A stretch of DNA of 34,576 nucleotides, from assembly GCA_003153015.1 (NCBI GenBank), contig PMBS01000082.1, forward strand, positions 1 to 34,576. The letters run 5' to 3'. This DNA comes from Myxococcales bacterium. Its GTDB lineage: Bacteria > Myxococcota_A > Polyangia > Fen-1088. Under the pieces are notes generated by a model. It made no database searches. It had not been told where the DNA came from and saw only the letters and a list, made by a program, of their open reading frames with translations. Positions 24,718 through 33,635 of the stretch are shown here, one piece after another. How positions within the stretch are numbered: the stretch's first letter is position 1; every line of letters starts with the position of its first letter. Position numbers and translations under genes: made by a program.

Positions 24718-26046
24718 CTACGGGCGCCAGGTGGGCGGGAGCAGGAGGCGATTCACCCAACGTTCTCTTATCGAGAATTCGCCCCAGATGGGCGCGAGGT
24801 AGATGGCCATCACCAGCGCCAAGCTGATGAATACCAACACCGCCCTCGGCCACTTGCGCTCAGCGTAGGCCACCAGGCCCCCCAGCATGAGCAGGGCAAA
24901 CCCATAGGACGGCAGATAGTAGTGGGTGAACGAGAACTTGTTGCGGACAATGCTCCAGGGCGCAAGCATCGCGGCCCATCCCAGCAGCATCAGCAGGGTC
25001 GGCTTGCCCACCGGCTTGCCCACGAGGAAATCCCTCAGCCTTGCCAGGCGAGCGCGAATGCCTCCGCCCCCGGCGGTGGCGCGCGCGACAAGCTGAATGA
25101 ACGACCAGACCAAAAACAGGTCCACCGCAATCCAGAAGACTGGGTTGCCGACGGTAGAGGAGTAGAACCTGAACAACCCGTGCGTGGTGTTCTTGATGAT
25201 CACCGGGCGGTAGAAAATGGGCCAGGTGTACCAGGACGAGTTGAGCGGATTGGATGAGCGGTTCATTTCGACGTGATGAAGCACCAACTCCCTGACGTGA
25301 CGCCAAAGCGACATGAGGTCCGTGGGCTCCTGGGAGAGCCGGGCCGCCAGCAGCCAAACCGCAGCCTGCACCACGGGAACCACTGCGAAGATGAGCAGCG
25401 ACCAGAACCGCACGCGGCCAAGCAAAAGCATGGTGACGGCGGCCGGGATGACGATGAAGACGCCACTCCACTTGACCGAGGTGGCAATCCCCGCCAGCAA
25501 AGCGGTCACCAGCACCCCGCGCCAGGTGCGCGCGCTCACCGCGGCGAGCATGCACCAGAGCAGCAGGCTGACAAGGATTCCGTCCATCAGGCCCACGCGG
25601 GAATACGAGATGAAAAAACCATCGGCGGCGATGAAGGCCGCTGCCATCAACCCGGCCCGCGCAGTCCGGAAGTAGGCCTTCCCGAGCCAGTACGCCAGCA
25701 GCATGGACAGCATGCCGAAGCACAGGGCGGGAAACCGCCACCCCGCGGAGTTGAATCCGAACAGCAGGATCCCCACCGACATGAACATCTTGAACAGGGG
25801 GGGATGATCGTTGCTGTCCTTGATGCCAAGCAGGTAATTGTGGGCATTCGGGACGAAGAAAGGCTCATCAAAGGTGAATTCTCGCGGATACCAGATGGCG
25901 CGGATGCGCAGCACGACCCCGCCCACGATCATGATGCCGAGAAGGATCGTGGTCGCCCGTTCGGCTGCTGACGCCGACGCCCAGGCGGCGGTCATGCGCT
26001 GCCAGGCCGACCGCGCCGCCCTTGCCGTGACAGCGAGCGACGTCAT
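24718..26046 (-). CDS. PMT-family (ArnT/mannosyltransferase-like) glycosyltransferase
   Basis: A 442-residue multi-pass membrane protein of the GT-C fold, resembling dolichyl-phosphate-mannose-protein mannosyltransferases. After the first membrane segment (TILLGIMIVGGVVLRI) comes the loop FTFDEPFF with the Asp-Glu pair that marks the catalytic site, then NDHPPLFKMF, typical of PMT enzymes. LMDGILVSLLLW, SVKWSGVFIVIP and about nine more hydrophobic stretches follow. It would transfer a sugar from a polyprenyl phosphate to a protein or glycan on the periplasmic side. ATG 26046 overlaps the stop of the upstream gene in an ATGA, so translation is coupled; longer forms of the frame are shadows. 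The donor and acceptor are not evident from sequence. Confidence 0.88.
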   Translation of the reverse strand: MTSLAVTARAARSAWQRMTAAWASASAAERATTILLGIMIVGGVVLRIRAIWYPREFTFDEPFFVPNAHNYLLGIKDSNDHPPLFKMFMSVGILLFGFNSAGWRFPALCFGMLSMLLAYWLGKAYFRTARAGLMAAAFIAADGFFISYSRVGLMDGILVSLLLWCMLAAVSARTWRGVLVTALLAGIATSVKWSGVFIVIPAAVTMLLLGRVRFWSLLIFAVVPVVQAAVWLLAARLSQEPTDLMSLWRHVRELVLHHVEMNRSSNPLNSSWYTWPIFYRPVIIKNTTHGLFRFYSSTVGNPVFWIAVDLFLVWSFIQLVARATAGGGGIRARLARLRDFLVGKPVGKPTLLMLLGWAAMLAPWSIVRNKFSFTHYYLPSYGFALLMLGGLVAYAERKWPRAVLVFISLALVMAIYLAPIWGEFSIRERWVNRLLLPPTWRP

Positions 26047-27077
26047 TGCGGAATCACACAATCGGTGAGAGTCCCAACCGGCAAACTTTGCTTGGTCGGA
26101 TCGAACTTGCCGTTCAGCTCCCAACGCGTAGACACCGACTTGATCACACCGACGATGTCGTAGTTGCACACGACGGTGAAGCGCTCGGTCGGCAGTGCCC
26201 CGCGCATGCCAGGGGAATCCCATAGCCCTGCCCCGAGCAGCACCTCGTTCTTGATGTTGCAGTAGGGCCGCAAGACATGGGCTTCGTCCGGTGTGGGCAC
26301 GCGCGGCCGCGAGTCGGGATAGTACCCGCAGTTCAGGCCCTCCACCGTGAGATTAGACGCGCAGGCCAACCGGTCGTGGTCCTCGCGAACCAGTGTCAAT
26401 TCAATGATCTGCCGGGTCCCTTTGTGCCAGCCCTGCTCGGTCTGCCCGGCGTTCTTGTCGTACCTTGCCCAAGAGAAGATGACCCACACGCAAAAACCGA
26501 TCACGAACAGAGCAAGAAGCGCGCGAAGTGGGACGTCAACCTCGTTGGGCACGTAGCGCACCACCTCGACCGGGGCCACAGCCGGAGCAGGTGCGGCGGC
26601 GGGCTCTGGAGCCGGAACTGGCGCCGTGGCCACGACCGAGGCCGAAACCGGAACCGAGGCCGGGACCGGAGGAGCCGCGACCGGGGCCGAGGCCGGAGAG
26701 GCCGTCCCAGCCAGCGCCGGGGACGGGACAGACGCGGGGGCCGTAGCAGGCGCCCGAAGCCAAGCAGGTGTGCGGATGGAGCCGGAAACCGAGGCGAGCG
26801 CCGGGGCCGGAACGGGCGCCGAGCCCGCAGCCGGGACTGGCGCTCGCACCGAGCCAGAAACCGAGGCAGGCGCCGGGGCTGGGATGGGCGCCGAGCCCGC
26901 AGCCGGGACTGGCGCCCGCACCGAGCCAGAAACTGAGGCAGGCGCCGGAACCGGGGCTGAGCCCGGCACGCGGACCGAGGCCGGGGCCGGGACCGGGGCC
27001 GGAACTGGCGCCGGGACTGGCGCCGAGGAAGGCTTGGGGTCGCGAGGTGGTCCCCCGCTGTGCTCCGAAGAACTCAT
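26043..27077 (-). CDS. Pro/Ala-rich single-pass membrane protein of unknown function
   Basis: A 344-residue protein with three parts. Residues 1-170 are a disordered Pro/Ala/Ser/Val region, with APVPAPVPAP runs and three copies of a 24-residue unit (about 40-110, core SVSGSVRAPVPAAGSAP). Residues 183-203 form one membrane segment (PLRALLALFVIGFCVWVIF). Residues 204-344 form a folded-looking domain with five cysteines and many charged residues. No signal peptide is present, so the most likely topology places the Pro/Ala part in the cytoplasm and the C-terminal domain outside. It overlaps the PMT-type glycosyltransferase by ATGA, which suggests a shared process. The C-terminal domain is not recognised. 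Confidence 0.75.
   Translation of the reverse strand: MSSSEHSGGPPRDPKPSSAPVPAPVPAPVPAPASVRVPGSAPVPAPASVSGSVRAPVPAAGSAPIPAPAPASVSGSVRAPVPAAGSAPVPAPALASVSGSIRTPAWLRAPATAPASVPSPALAGTASPASAPVAAPPVPASVPVSASVVATAPVPAPEPAAAPAPAVAPVEVVRYVPNEVDVPLRALLALFVIGFCVWVIFSWARYDKNAGQTEQGWHKGTRQIIELTLVREDHDRLACASNLTVEGLNCGYYPDSRPRVPTPDEAHVLRPYCNIKNEVLLGAGLWDSPGMRGALPTERFTVVCNYDIVGVIKSVSTRWELNGKFDPTKQSLPVGTLTDCVIPQ
26748..26960 (-). repeat. 72-bp tandem repeats in the Pro/Ala-rich gene
   Basis: Three tandem units of about 72 bases encode SAPxPAPASVSGSVRAPVPA-type residues. The first two are almost identical, the third diverges after SVSGSI. Such in-frame tandem repeats vary in copy number between strains. Confidence 0.7.
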
Positions 27078-27182
27078 GACGGCAGATTGTTCGATCCAAA
27101 CCCGTCCGTCAACCGGATCCCGATACGAGCAGTGACGGCGCGCACAGCCGCGTCGTACTCCAGCGATGTACTACGACAAGAG

Positions 27183-28493
27183 CTACGCCAGTGACGCCGG
27201 CTGCTTGGCGAGTTCCATTTCGGACTCAGCTTTAGATTCGGCGAACAATTCAGCGCGGCCTTGCGACGCGACGCCCACTCCCATGTTGTAGCCCTCCTCG
27301 CCGTGCAGGTGGATGTCCAGGCCATCGTGTTCTTTTTCGGCATCCACACGCAAGCCGACCAGCGCGTTGACCAGCTTGAGCAACACGAAGGTGCCCACGA
27401 CCGCATAGCCGATCCCCGCAGCCACAGCGAGCAGTTGCTTGCCCAAGAAGGCTGCGTTGCCGGCCAGCAGGCCGTCTGCGCCGCCCGGGTTCCAGGCGCG
27501 CAGAGCGAACACACCCAGCAGGATGGAGCCGACTGCGCCGCCCACTCCGTGAACCCCGAACGCGTCCAGGGTGTCGTCGTACCCCAATTTGCCCTTAAGC
27601 AGTACACCACCGTAACAGGCCATGCCCGCGGCAGCGCCGATGGCCAGGGCAGCCATCGGCCCAACAAAGCCCGAGGCCGGCGTGATGGTGGCCAGGCCGG
27701 CGATGAAGCCCGAGGCAAACCCCAAGGCCGACGCCTTGCCGTAGCGAGCGAGGTCTATCACCAGCCACACCATGCCACCCATGGCCGCAGCCAGCTGCGA
27801 ATTCACCAGAGCCAGGGCGGCCACGCCGGAGGCAGCCAGGGCGCTGCCGCCGTTGAAACCGAACCAGCCAAACCAGAGCAGACCCGCGCCCAACAAGACC
27901 ATTGTCAGGTTGTGGGGCAGGATGCGCTCGCGTGGGTAGCCCAGGCGCTTGCCCAGCACCAGGGCAAATACCAGCGCGGAGAAGCCTGAACTGACATGCA
28001 CCACGATCCCGCCGGCAAAATCCAGCGCGCCCAACTTCTGCAGCCAGCCGCCGTCAGCCCACAGCCAGTGGGCCAGCGGATCATAGATGAATGTCGCCCA
28101 CAGCAGGGTGAAGAGAACATAGGCCGAGAACTTGAGACGCTCGGCGAACGCGCCCGAGATCAACGCCGGCGTGATGATGGCGAACATCATCTGATAGGCC
28201 ATGAAAATCAGGTGCGGCACCGTCATGCCCGGCCGCGGCTCCAGGCCCACACCACGCAAGAACGCGAACGACAGCCCGCCGATGACCCCGCCCTGGTCAG
28301 GCCCGAAGGCCAGCGAGTAGCCGAACGCCACCCACTGCAGGGTTATCAACCCCATGGCCACAAAGCTGTGCATGTAGGTCGACAGCACGTTCTTGGGCCG
28401 CACCAGCCCGCCATAGAAGAGCGCCAAGCCAGGCACCATCAGGAGAACGAGCGCAGTTGAAACCAGGAGCCATGCGGTATCGCCGGAGTTCAT
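27183..28493 (-). CDS. amtB: ammonium transporter, Amt/MEP family
   Basis: A 436-residue inner-membrane channel with about eleven transmembrane segments. It opens [35 protein letters not shown], a classic Amt start. The pore histidines are seen in [12 protein letters not shown] and [10 protein letters not shown], and [10 protein letters not shown] is the expected loop. The cytoplasmic tail includes [23 protein letters not shown], like Amt tails that contact the PII protein, followed by an unusual extra Glu/Ala-rich end. No glnK/glnB lies beside it in the window, contrary to the common arrangement. It is a single gene; the 145-base gap upstream should hold its promoter, but no sigma54-type site was recognised. 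Confidence 0.95.
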   Translation of the reverse strand: MNSGDTAWLLVSTALVLLMVPGLALFYGGLVRPKNVLSTYMHSFVAMGLITLQWVAFGYSLAFGPDQGGVIGGLSFAFLRGVGLEPRPGMTVPHLIFMAYQMMFAIITPALISGAFAERLKFSAYVLFTLLWATFIYDPLAHWLWADGGWLQKLGALDFAGGIVVHVSSGFSALVFALVLGKRLGYPRERILPHNLTMVLLGAGLLWFGWFGFNGGSALAASGVAALALVNSQLAAAMGGMVWLVIDLARYGKASALGFASGFIAGLATITPASGFVGPMAALAIGAAAGMACYGGVLLKGKLGYDDTLDAFGVHGVGGAVGSILLGVFALRAWNPGGADGLLAGNAAFLGKQLLAVAAGIGYAVVGTFVLLKLVNALVGLRVDAEKEHDGLDIHLHGEEGYNMGVGVASQGRAELFAESKAESEMELAKQPASLA

Positions 28494-28638
28494 GTCTGCC
28501 AGGTTGCCAATCGCAGAATTCCAAGAAAAGTCCCGGTTGCGTCCGCAAGGAAGAATTTGCCCGCCCGAGATGCCGCCGAAACCCGAATGTGCCTGGGAAT
28601 ATACGCGCTAGAAACAAAGGCGCCGGCGCACGACGCCG
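28494..28638. other. gap between amtB and the HNH pseudogene
   Basis: 145 bases between divergent amtB and the remnant HNH gene. It should hold the amtB promoter. No DUF222 N-terminal sequence is recognisable in any forward frame, so the remnant gene has lost its 5' end. Confidence 0.4.
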
Positions 28639-28873
28639 ATGCGGGCAACGCACGTCCTACGCGACAAGAAAGGACCACAGGCGCGGCTCTGCCGCGGGTA
28701 TCGTCGCGCCCTGGCCCCAGACGAAGCGCTGGCGCCCGAGGAGCGAAGCGTTCGGCGGCGGGATCTGCCCGGGGGAATGGTGAAGCTGGAGATCGTGCTG
28801 GCGCCTGATGAGGCGGACCTGGTCCTGCGCGCGCTCGACCGGGGGCGCGAGGTGGTGCATGAGGAGACGGACG

Positions 28874-28947
28874 GTCGGGTGGCCCTGGGCAGTTGTCCGC
28901 CCAGGGCTCCCACAGATCCGGACGTGCGGGTTTCCCGCATCCGGCTC
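28874..28947 (-). ncRNA. group II intron domains V and VI
   Basis: Domain V lies at 28914-28947 on the minus strand: it begins with the catalytic AGC triad and has a long stem (AGCCGGATGCGGG paired with CCCGCACGTCCGGATCT, with the usual two-base bulge) capped by a GAAA-type loop. Domain VI follows: stem GCCCTGGGC (28907-28899) with GCCCAGGGC (28890-28882). An adenosine at 28880 beside this stem is the seventh base from the proposed 3' end, the position expected for the branch point. Confidence 0.85.
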
Positions 28948-28953
28948 TTCGGA

Positions 28954-30339
28954 CTACGGCTTTGCTGCGTTCCGGTAGACGCTGTGGACGATCCGGATCG
29001 GCGGCAGCGGATTGCGCCGCAGCAGATCACGGAAACGGTCCCACACCATCTGTGCTCTTGCTGACCGACGGTTGAGCCAGTAGCGCCAGACGCGCTCGGC
29101 CTCATGTAGAAAGCGACTGAGACAACGTGCGTTTCCGGTGATGCCGAAATACGCATAGTGCCCGCGAAGCTTCCTCGTGAGTTCGATGTGCTGTGCGGCT
29201 ACCTCGTCGTGCCGGTGAGCCCGACACCAGTCAGCGATTCGAGAGAGCGCTCGCCGAAAGCGGCTCGACGATGTCTTGCGCTGGATGACCGGGGCTCCCT
29301 TGCGAGATTTGCCCCAGTACCAGGTGAAGCCCAGCATGTCGAAAGTCTCAGGCCCGCGCGCGTTCGCAGACGACTGCGACCCGCGCGGCCTTCGAAAGTC
29401 GAGCATCCTAGTCTTCTCCGGATGCAGGGCGAGGCCGTACTTGGTAAACCGTTTGCCGAGCACGTCCAGCACCCTGCGGGCATCGTCTTCGTTGTCGACG
29501 GCGATGACCACGTCGTCCGCGTACCGCACCATGAATGCCTTGGACCGAAGTCTAGGCTTCACTTCCCGCGCGAACCATGTATCCAGGACCTCGTGCAGAT
29601 AGATGTTCGCGAGGAGCGGTGAAACGACGCCTCCCTGGGGCGTTCCGCCTTCAGGGTGGTGCACGTTACCGTCCTCGAGGACTCCTGCCTTGAGCCACTT
29701 GTCTATCGCTCGACGGAGCACTCCGTCGCGCACCCTTCTGTCGAGAAAGCCACGGAGATGGCCATGGTCGACGGTGTCGAAGTAGCTCTTGATGTCCACT
29801 TCGAGTACCCAGCCGCCACCCACGTCCATCAGACCCTGCCAGAGCGTTTCCAGCGCTTGGTGCGCTGACCGGCTCGGTCGGAAGCCATACGAGCAGTCTA
29901 GAAAGTCCTGCTCGTAGACCGCCTCCAGCACCATCGTGACCGCTCTCTGAAGCACTTTGTCTTCAAAGGTCGGTATCCCGATCGGGCGGGTCGACTTGCC
30001 GTCCCCCTTCGGAATGTGCACCCGTAGAACTGGAGGCGCCTGGTACGTGCCCGACTTGAACCGATCGAGCAGCGCCCGCAGATTCTCCTGCAGATTCGCC
30101 GCGTACTCGGTCGCGGTCTGGCCATCAATCCCAGTCGCCCCATCCTTCCGGGTCAGCCGAAACGCTTGGTGTAACAGTTCTAGGTCAATGTGGTGGGCAA
30201 GCGTCGTGAACACCATGTCCGGTGCTTTCCTCGCCAGCTCTGCTATCCGCTGTAGTTTCGTTGAGACGTTTTCGGGACTCGACGTTCCCTGCATCTTTCT
30301 CTCCAGCAGTTCCGTAGTCTGGCTTCCCCTTCCCTCCAC
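28954..30339 (-). CDS. ltrA: group II intron reverse transcriptase/maturase
   Basis: A 461-residue intron-encoded protein that splices its own intron RNA and copies it into DNA. The reverse transcriptase domain includes [73 protein letters not shown] and the catalytic YADD (273-276). A maturase/thumb region follows ([18 protein letters not shown] to YWLNRRSA). There is no C-terminal HNH endonuclease domain, as in endonuclease-minus bacterial introns that depend on hairpin or replication-fork targets. The frame is intact, so the intron could still be mobile. The stop lies 7 bases before domain V. A later Met (about residue 16) is an alternative start. Confidence 0.93.
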   Translation of the reverse strand: MEGRGSQTTELLERKMQGTSSPENVSTKLQRIAELARKAPDMVFTTLAHHIDLELLHQAFRLTRKDGATGIDGQTATEYAANLQENLRALLDRFKSGTYQAPPVLRVHIPKGDGKSTRPIGIPTFEDKVLQRAVTMVLEAVYEQDFLDCSYGFRPSRSAHQALETLWQGLMDVGGGWVLEVDIKSYFDTVDHGHLRGFLDRRVRDGVLRRAIDKWLKAGVLEDGNVHHPEGGTPQGGVVSPLLANIYLHEVLDTWFAREVKPRLRSKAFMVRYADDVVIAVDNEDDARRVLDVLGKRFTKYGLALHPEKTRMLDFRRPRGSQSSANARGPETFDMLGFTWYWGKSRKGAPVIQRKTSSSRFRRALSRIADWCRAHRHDEVAAQHIELTRKLRGHYAYFGITGNARCLSRFLHEAERVWRYWLNRRSARAQMVWDRFRDLLRRNPLPPIRIVHSVYRNAAKP

Positions 30340-31404
30340 GGGGTCCCTCGGGTTGGTTCCCCCGCTTCGTCGGTACTACGAGAAGCTCCGACGTCCTCCC
30401 GTCCTTCCCGCCGCGCTTCGTTTCCTTCGCTTGGCGGTACCACTGTGCGCTCGTTCGTTCGCTCCCCATCGTGTCGAGCGCGTCGTGATGGGGCCTGGGC
30501 TCTTGGCTTTCGCCGGGTGCCCTTCCCTTGTTGTCAGTGGAGACGGCAGGACCTCCCAGGTTCCTGGGAAACCCATGTGCATGCGCGCCGCCTTCTCCGA
30601 CCCCGGTGGGACCTCGGTGCCAGGCGATTCCGGCATCTCAGTGCTGGTGCCGCTCAGAAAACCACGGCACCTCCCGCAATCAGTTTCATTTCGAGGCTCT
30701 ATCACGCGGCTCTCATGCTCCCTGTGTACGCTTCGCAGCCGGGGTTGCCCCCGAACCACGCAACACTCGGTTCCGGCTGGTCGCCAGCCTTTGCCGGGCG
30801 GGATTCTCCCGCCGGGTTCCTCTGCAAAGTTTCAGTCATGGCGTTACATGGCATCCTCCTTGCCCAGGCTGTGCCTGGCGCACTTTCCGCGGAAACGTTC
30901 CGCCGCATCGCCTGCGACTGCGGCGTGGTGGCCGTGGCGGGAGACGGCGCCGGGCTGAACATCGGCCGCCGGGCGCGTTCCATTCCGCCCGCAATACGGC
31001 GCGCGCTGGCTCTGCGCGACCGCGGCTGTCGCTTCCCGGGCTGCACGCACACGCGTTTCCTGCACGGCCACCACATCCAGCACTGGCTGCACGGGGGTGA
31101 GACCGGCATGACCAACTTGGCGTTGCTGTGCACCTTCCATCACCACTTGGTCCATGAGGGCGGCTGGACAGTCGCCCGGGGCGAAAGCGGCGAATTGGCA
31201 TTCGCCGCGCCGGACGGCCGTGCACTGCAGGCCGAGCCGCCGCGGCAGATGGTGCAGGGCGTGCTTGAGTCGCTCCACGAATGGGCCACCGACCGCGGGC
31301 TGGACATTGGGACGGACAGCAACCTGCCCCTATGGGATGGCACGCGGCCCGACTACGATTGGGCGGTGGGGGCGGTGCTGCGGGCGGGCTAGCGGCAAAC
31401 CGAT

Positions 31405-31755
31405 TCACCCCGCCAGCGTTGCCTTGAGGAGAGCGGCGAGCATCATCCCGATTCCTGCGAGGCAGACAAAGAATCCCGCGGCACCCACGCGGAACCAGGG
31501 AAGCACTTCCTGGCGGCCCTGCTCATCGAGCAGGTGGTGACGCGAAACCGGCGACCACAACCACCCACTCACCTCCGCGCCGAGGCGGACGAGAGATCTG
31601 CGCAGCGCCAGATGATAAACGATGCCTGCACCACCTCCGCCGACCAGGCCGACCAGCGCAAACAGGGCGCCGAGCAAGAGCTGCAAAATCGGCCCGGGCA
31701 CAGCCAGCAGGCACAGGTAGGCCAGAAGTCCGAGAACGACGAATGCCTCAAGCAC
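31405..31755 (-). CDS. small membrane protein of unknown function
   Basis: A 116-residue protein with three predicted membrane segments: an N-terminal pair (LEAFVVLGLLAYLCLLAVPG and ILQLLLGALFALVGLVGGGGAGIVYHLAL) and a C-terminal one (VGAAGFFVCLAGIGMMLAALL). Between them is a soluble loop with WLWSPVSRHHLLDEQGRQE. The start is GTG 31755 with no visible ribosome binding site. It ends 12 bases from the convergent HNH remnant. I do not recognise a family. Confidence 0.6.
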   Translation of the reverse strand: MLEAFVVLGLLAYLCLLAVPGPILQLLLGALFALVGLVGGGGAGIVYHLALRRSLVRLGAEVSGWLWSPVSRHHLLDEQGRQEVLPWFRVGAAGFFVCLAGIGMMLAALLKATLAG

Positions 31756-32030
31756 AGCGCCGGCTAGAAATGCGCCGAGATGCCCCAGTACACGCCGAGG
31801 TTCCAGTTGTGTGTGGCCAACCCAATTGAGGCTGTCGTTAGGTTGGCTCCGCGCTCAGGCTCCGCGGACACGATAGTAAGAGACAATGCTAAGTATTTCA
31901 TAACGAAAAACTATACGCGCACTGCGGCCAGGAAACAATCCGCAGCCGACACCGCCGTCGACCGGCTAGGCAAGCCCCTTGCCGTCGGAAGCCAGGCAGG
32001 CCAAAACTACCTTTTCGAGGCAGCAGTTTC
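31756..32030. promoter_or_regulatory. region upstream of the iorA operon
   Basis: 275 bases between the small membrane protein and iorA, which diverge. An AT-rich patch at about 31876-31915 stands out in this GC-rich window (GACAATGCTAAGTATTTCAT and then CGAAAAACTATACG) and is the best place for promoters; TATACG may be a -10 box, but no matching -35 is convincing. GCTCCGCG occurs twice just before it. A GAGG at 32017-32020 lies 10 bases before the iorA ATG and is its likely ribosome binding site. Confidence 0.4.
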
Positions 32031-33635
32031 ATGCCCCAGCCCAATCCTGATCGCCGACTCGCGAGCGGCAACGAAGCCGTGGCGCAGGCCGCGCTTGCTG
32101 CCGGCGTGGCGCTCGGCACTGGGTATCCAGGTACCCCGTCGACGGAGATCCTTGAGGCATTCGACGCCTTGGGGGGACGAGCGCAGTGGGCGCCCAACGA
32201 AAAAGTGGCGCTGGAGGTTGGCATCGGCGCCGCCTTTGCCGGCGCGCGCGCCCTGGTCACCATGAAACACGTGGGCCTGAACGTCGCGGCAGACCCTCTG
32301 TTCACGGCGGCGTACACGGGCGTGACCGGCGGCCTGGTGGTTGTGTCAGCGGACGATCCAGGAATGGCATCCAGCCAGAACGAGCAGGACAACCGCCGCT
32401 TTGCCGTCGCTGCCGGCGTGCCCATGCTGGAGCCGTCCGACTCGCAGGAGGCCTACGACTTCACCCTGCTCGCCATCACGATCTCCGAGCGCTGGCGTAT
32501 CCCGGTGCTCCTGCGCATGACCACGCGGGTATGCCACTCCGCCACCTTGGTGCAGACCAAGGGTCAGCTTGCGCCCGCGCAGCCGCCGACCTTTGTGCGC
32601 GATGTGCCCGGCCGGGTGATGATCCCGGCCTACGCACGGCCCGCACACCATCGCCTGCGCGCCAAGCTAGCGGAAATCGCCGCTTGGAATGAAAGCGAAG
32701 GCCCCACCCAGGTCGTCGACGGCGAGAGAGCGATGGGCATCATCACTTCGGGCATCTCGTTCCAGCATGTGCGTGAGGCCGCACCGCACGCGCGCGTGCT
32801 CAAGATCGGCCTTTCCTATCCTCCGCCGGTCGAGGCCATGCGCCGCTTTGCCGCCAGCGTGGATCGCTGCCTGGTGGTGGAGGAAGGCGACCCCTACCTC
32901 TATGAAGCCGCGCGCACCGCCGGCATCGCGGTCGAGCAGAAGCCCGAGATGTACCGCTTTGGTGAACTTAACGTCAGCCGCGTCCGCCGTATCGTGGCCG
33001 CCGATGTTTCGCCCGAGCCCGCGCTGCCCGCGGGCAAGCCGCCCGAGCTGTGCCCGGGTTGTCCGCACCGAAACGTGTTCGAGGCTCTGCACGACCTCCA
33101 CTGCATCGTGGCGGGCGACATCGGCTGCTACACCTTGGGCGTGCTACCGCCGTTTTCCGCCATGGACACCTGTGTCTGCATGGGCGCGGCCATCGGAGTT
33201 GGCCTGGGCTTGCGCCACACCCTGCCGCCCGAGCAAGCGCGCAAGGTGGTCAGCGTGATTGGCGATTCCACCTTCGTGCACAGTGGAATCACCGGCCTGG
33301 TCGAAATGGTCTACAACCCGCCTGCCACCGGCCATGTGCTGCTCATCCTCGACAATGGCACCACGGCCATGACCGGGATGCAGGAACACCCGGGCACCGG
33401 ACGCAGGCTCAACCACGAACCAACTGGCCGCGTGGTATTCGAAGATCTGGCGCGCACCCTGGGCATCAAGAACGTGCTCACGGTCGACCCCATCGCAGAC
33501 TCGGACGCCATCACGCGCGTCCTGCGCGAGGCCCTGGCGCGCGACGAGCTGTCAATAATCATCGCGCGCCGGCCTTGCTTGCTGGCCGCGGGCACCATCA
33601 AGCTTCGGGAGAAGAAGTCCAATGCCGGGCAGTGA
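32031..33635 (+). CDS. iorA: indolepyruvate:ferredoxin oxidoreductase alpha subunit, lacking the ferredoxin domain
   Basis: A 534-residue thiamine-diphosphate subunit that oxidatively decarboxylates aryl-pyruvates (from Trp, Phe, Tyr) to aryl-acetyl-CoA. The N-terminal pyrimidine-binding domain has SGNEAVAQAALAAGV and GYPGTPSTEI; the middle includes VSADDPGMASSQNEQDNR; the TPP domain has LCPGCPHRNVFEAL, GDIGCYTLG and VIGDSTFVHSGITGL. The protein stops soon after IIARRPCLL. In the usual IorA a ferredoxin-like domain with two 4Fe-4S sites follows here (CxxCxxCxxxCP twice), and none is present in any frame before iorB. Electrons may leave by another partner, or the domain was lost. It overlaps iorB by 14 bases and is first in an operon with iorB and the CoA ligase. 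Confidence 0.9.
   Translation: MPQPNPDRRLASGNEAVAQAALAAGVALGTGYPGTPSTEILEAFDALGGRAQWAPNEKVALEVGIGAAFAGARALVTMKHVGLNVAADPLFTAAYTGVTGGLVVVSADDPGMASSQNEQDNRRFAVAAGVPMLEPSDSQEAYDFTLLAITISERWRIPVLLRMTTRVCHSATLVQTKGQLAPAQPPTFVRDVPGRVMIPAYARPAHHRLRAKLAEIAAWNESEGPTQVVDGERAMGIITSGISFQHVREAAPHARVLKIGLSYPPPVEAMRRFAASVDRCLVVEEGDPYLYEAARTAGIAVEQKPEMYRFGELNVSRVRRIVAADVSPEPALPAGKPPELCPGCPHRNVFEALHDLHCIVAGDIGCYTLGVLPPFSAMDTCVCMGAAIGVGLGLRHTLPPEQARKVVSVIGDSTFVHSGITGLVEMVYNPPATGHVLLILDNGTTAMTGMQEHPGTGRRLNHEPTGRVVFEDLARTLGIKNVLTVDPIADSDAITRVLREALARDELSIIIARRPCLLAAGTIKLREKKSNAGQ

Larger units (their letters stand above)
28874..30883 (-). mobile_element. group II intron with reverse transcriptase
   Basis: A 2,010-base retroelement on the minus strand, antisense to the gene it interrupts. 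Its 5' end is GTGCGCC (at 30883), matching the GUGYG rule, and its 3' end is GAC (at 28874), matching AY. About 540 bases of structured RNA (domains I-III) precede the reverse transcriptase gene in domain IV; domains V and VI follow it. The bases before the 5' end form the perfect palindrome TTTCCGCGGAAA, as could suit a hairpin-directed insertion of the IIC kind. Because it is antisense it cannot be spliced from the host gene's transcript. Size and layout agree with compact bacterial introns. Confidence 0.85.
28639..31392 (+). pseudogene. DUF222/HNH endonuclease gene, truncated and split by a group II intron
   Basis: Two pieces of one gene family flank the intron. The left piece (about 28672-28873) reads [25 protein letters not shown], then [28 protein letters not shown], the end of a DUF222 region. 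The right piece (30884-31392) reads SAETFRRIACDCGVVAV, GRRARSIPPAIRRALALRDRGCRFPGCT and the HNH motif (HGHHIQHWLHGGET, NLALLCTFHHHLVHEGGW). The N-terminal half of DUF222 is missing, and so is the stretch that normally joins the two pieces (roughly 60 residues in relatives as I recall them). Removing 28874-30883 joins the pieces in frame (a GTT Val codon is formed at the seam). DUF222/HNH proteins are probable nucleases of unclear role, often in several copies per genome. This copy is not functional as it stands. Confidence 0.8.

Noticed and set aside
26536-27135. Gly/Ser/Pro/Glu-rich open frames on both strands over the repeat region
   Set aside because: They arise from GC-rich tandem repeats, which stay open in several frames; only the frame with the membrane segment and cysteine domain is coherent.
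30445-30883. Forward open frame extending the HNH fragment leftward
   Set aside because: The HNH family match begins at SAETFRR; upstream codons fall inside the structured RNA of the group II intron.
30361-30883. Hairpins and inverted repeats left of the HNH fragment as a separate repeat element
   Set aside because: They lie in domains I-III of the intron and are explained by its RNA fold.
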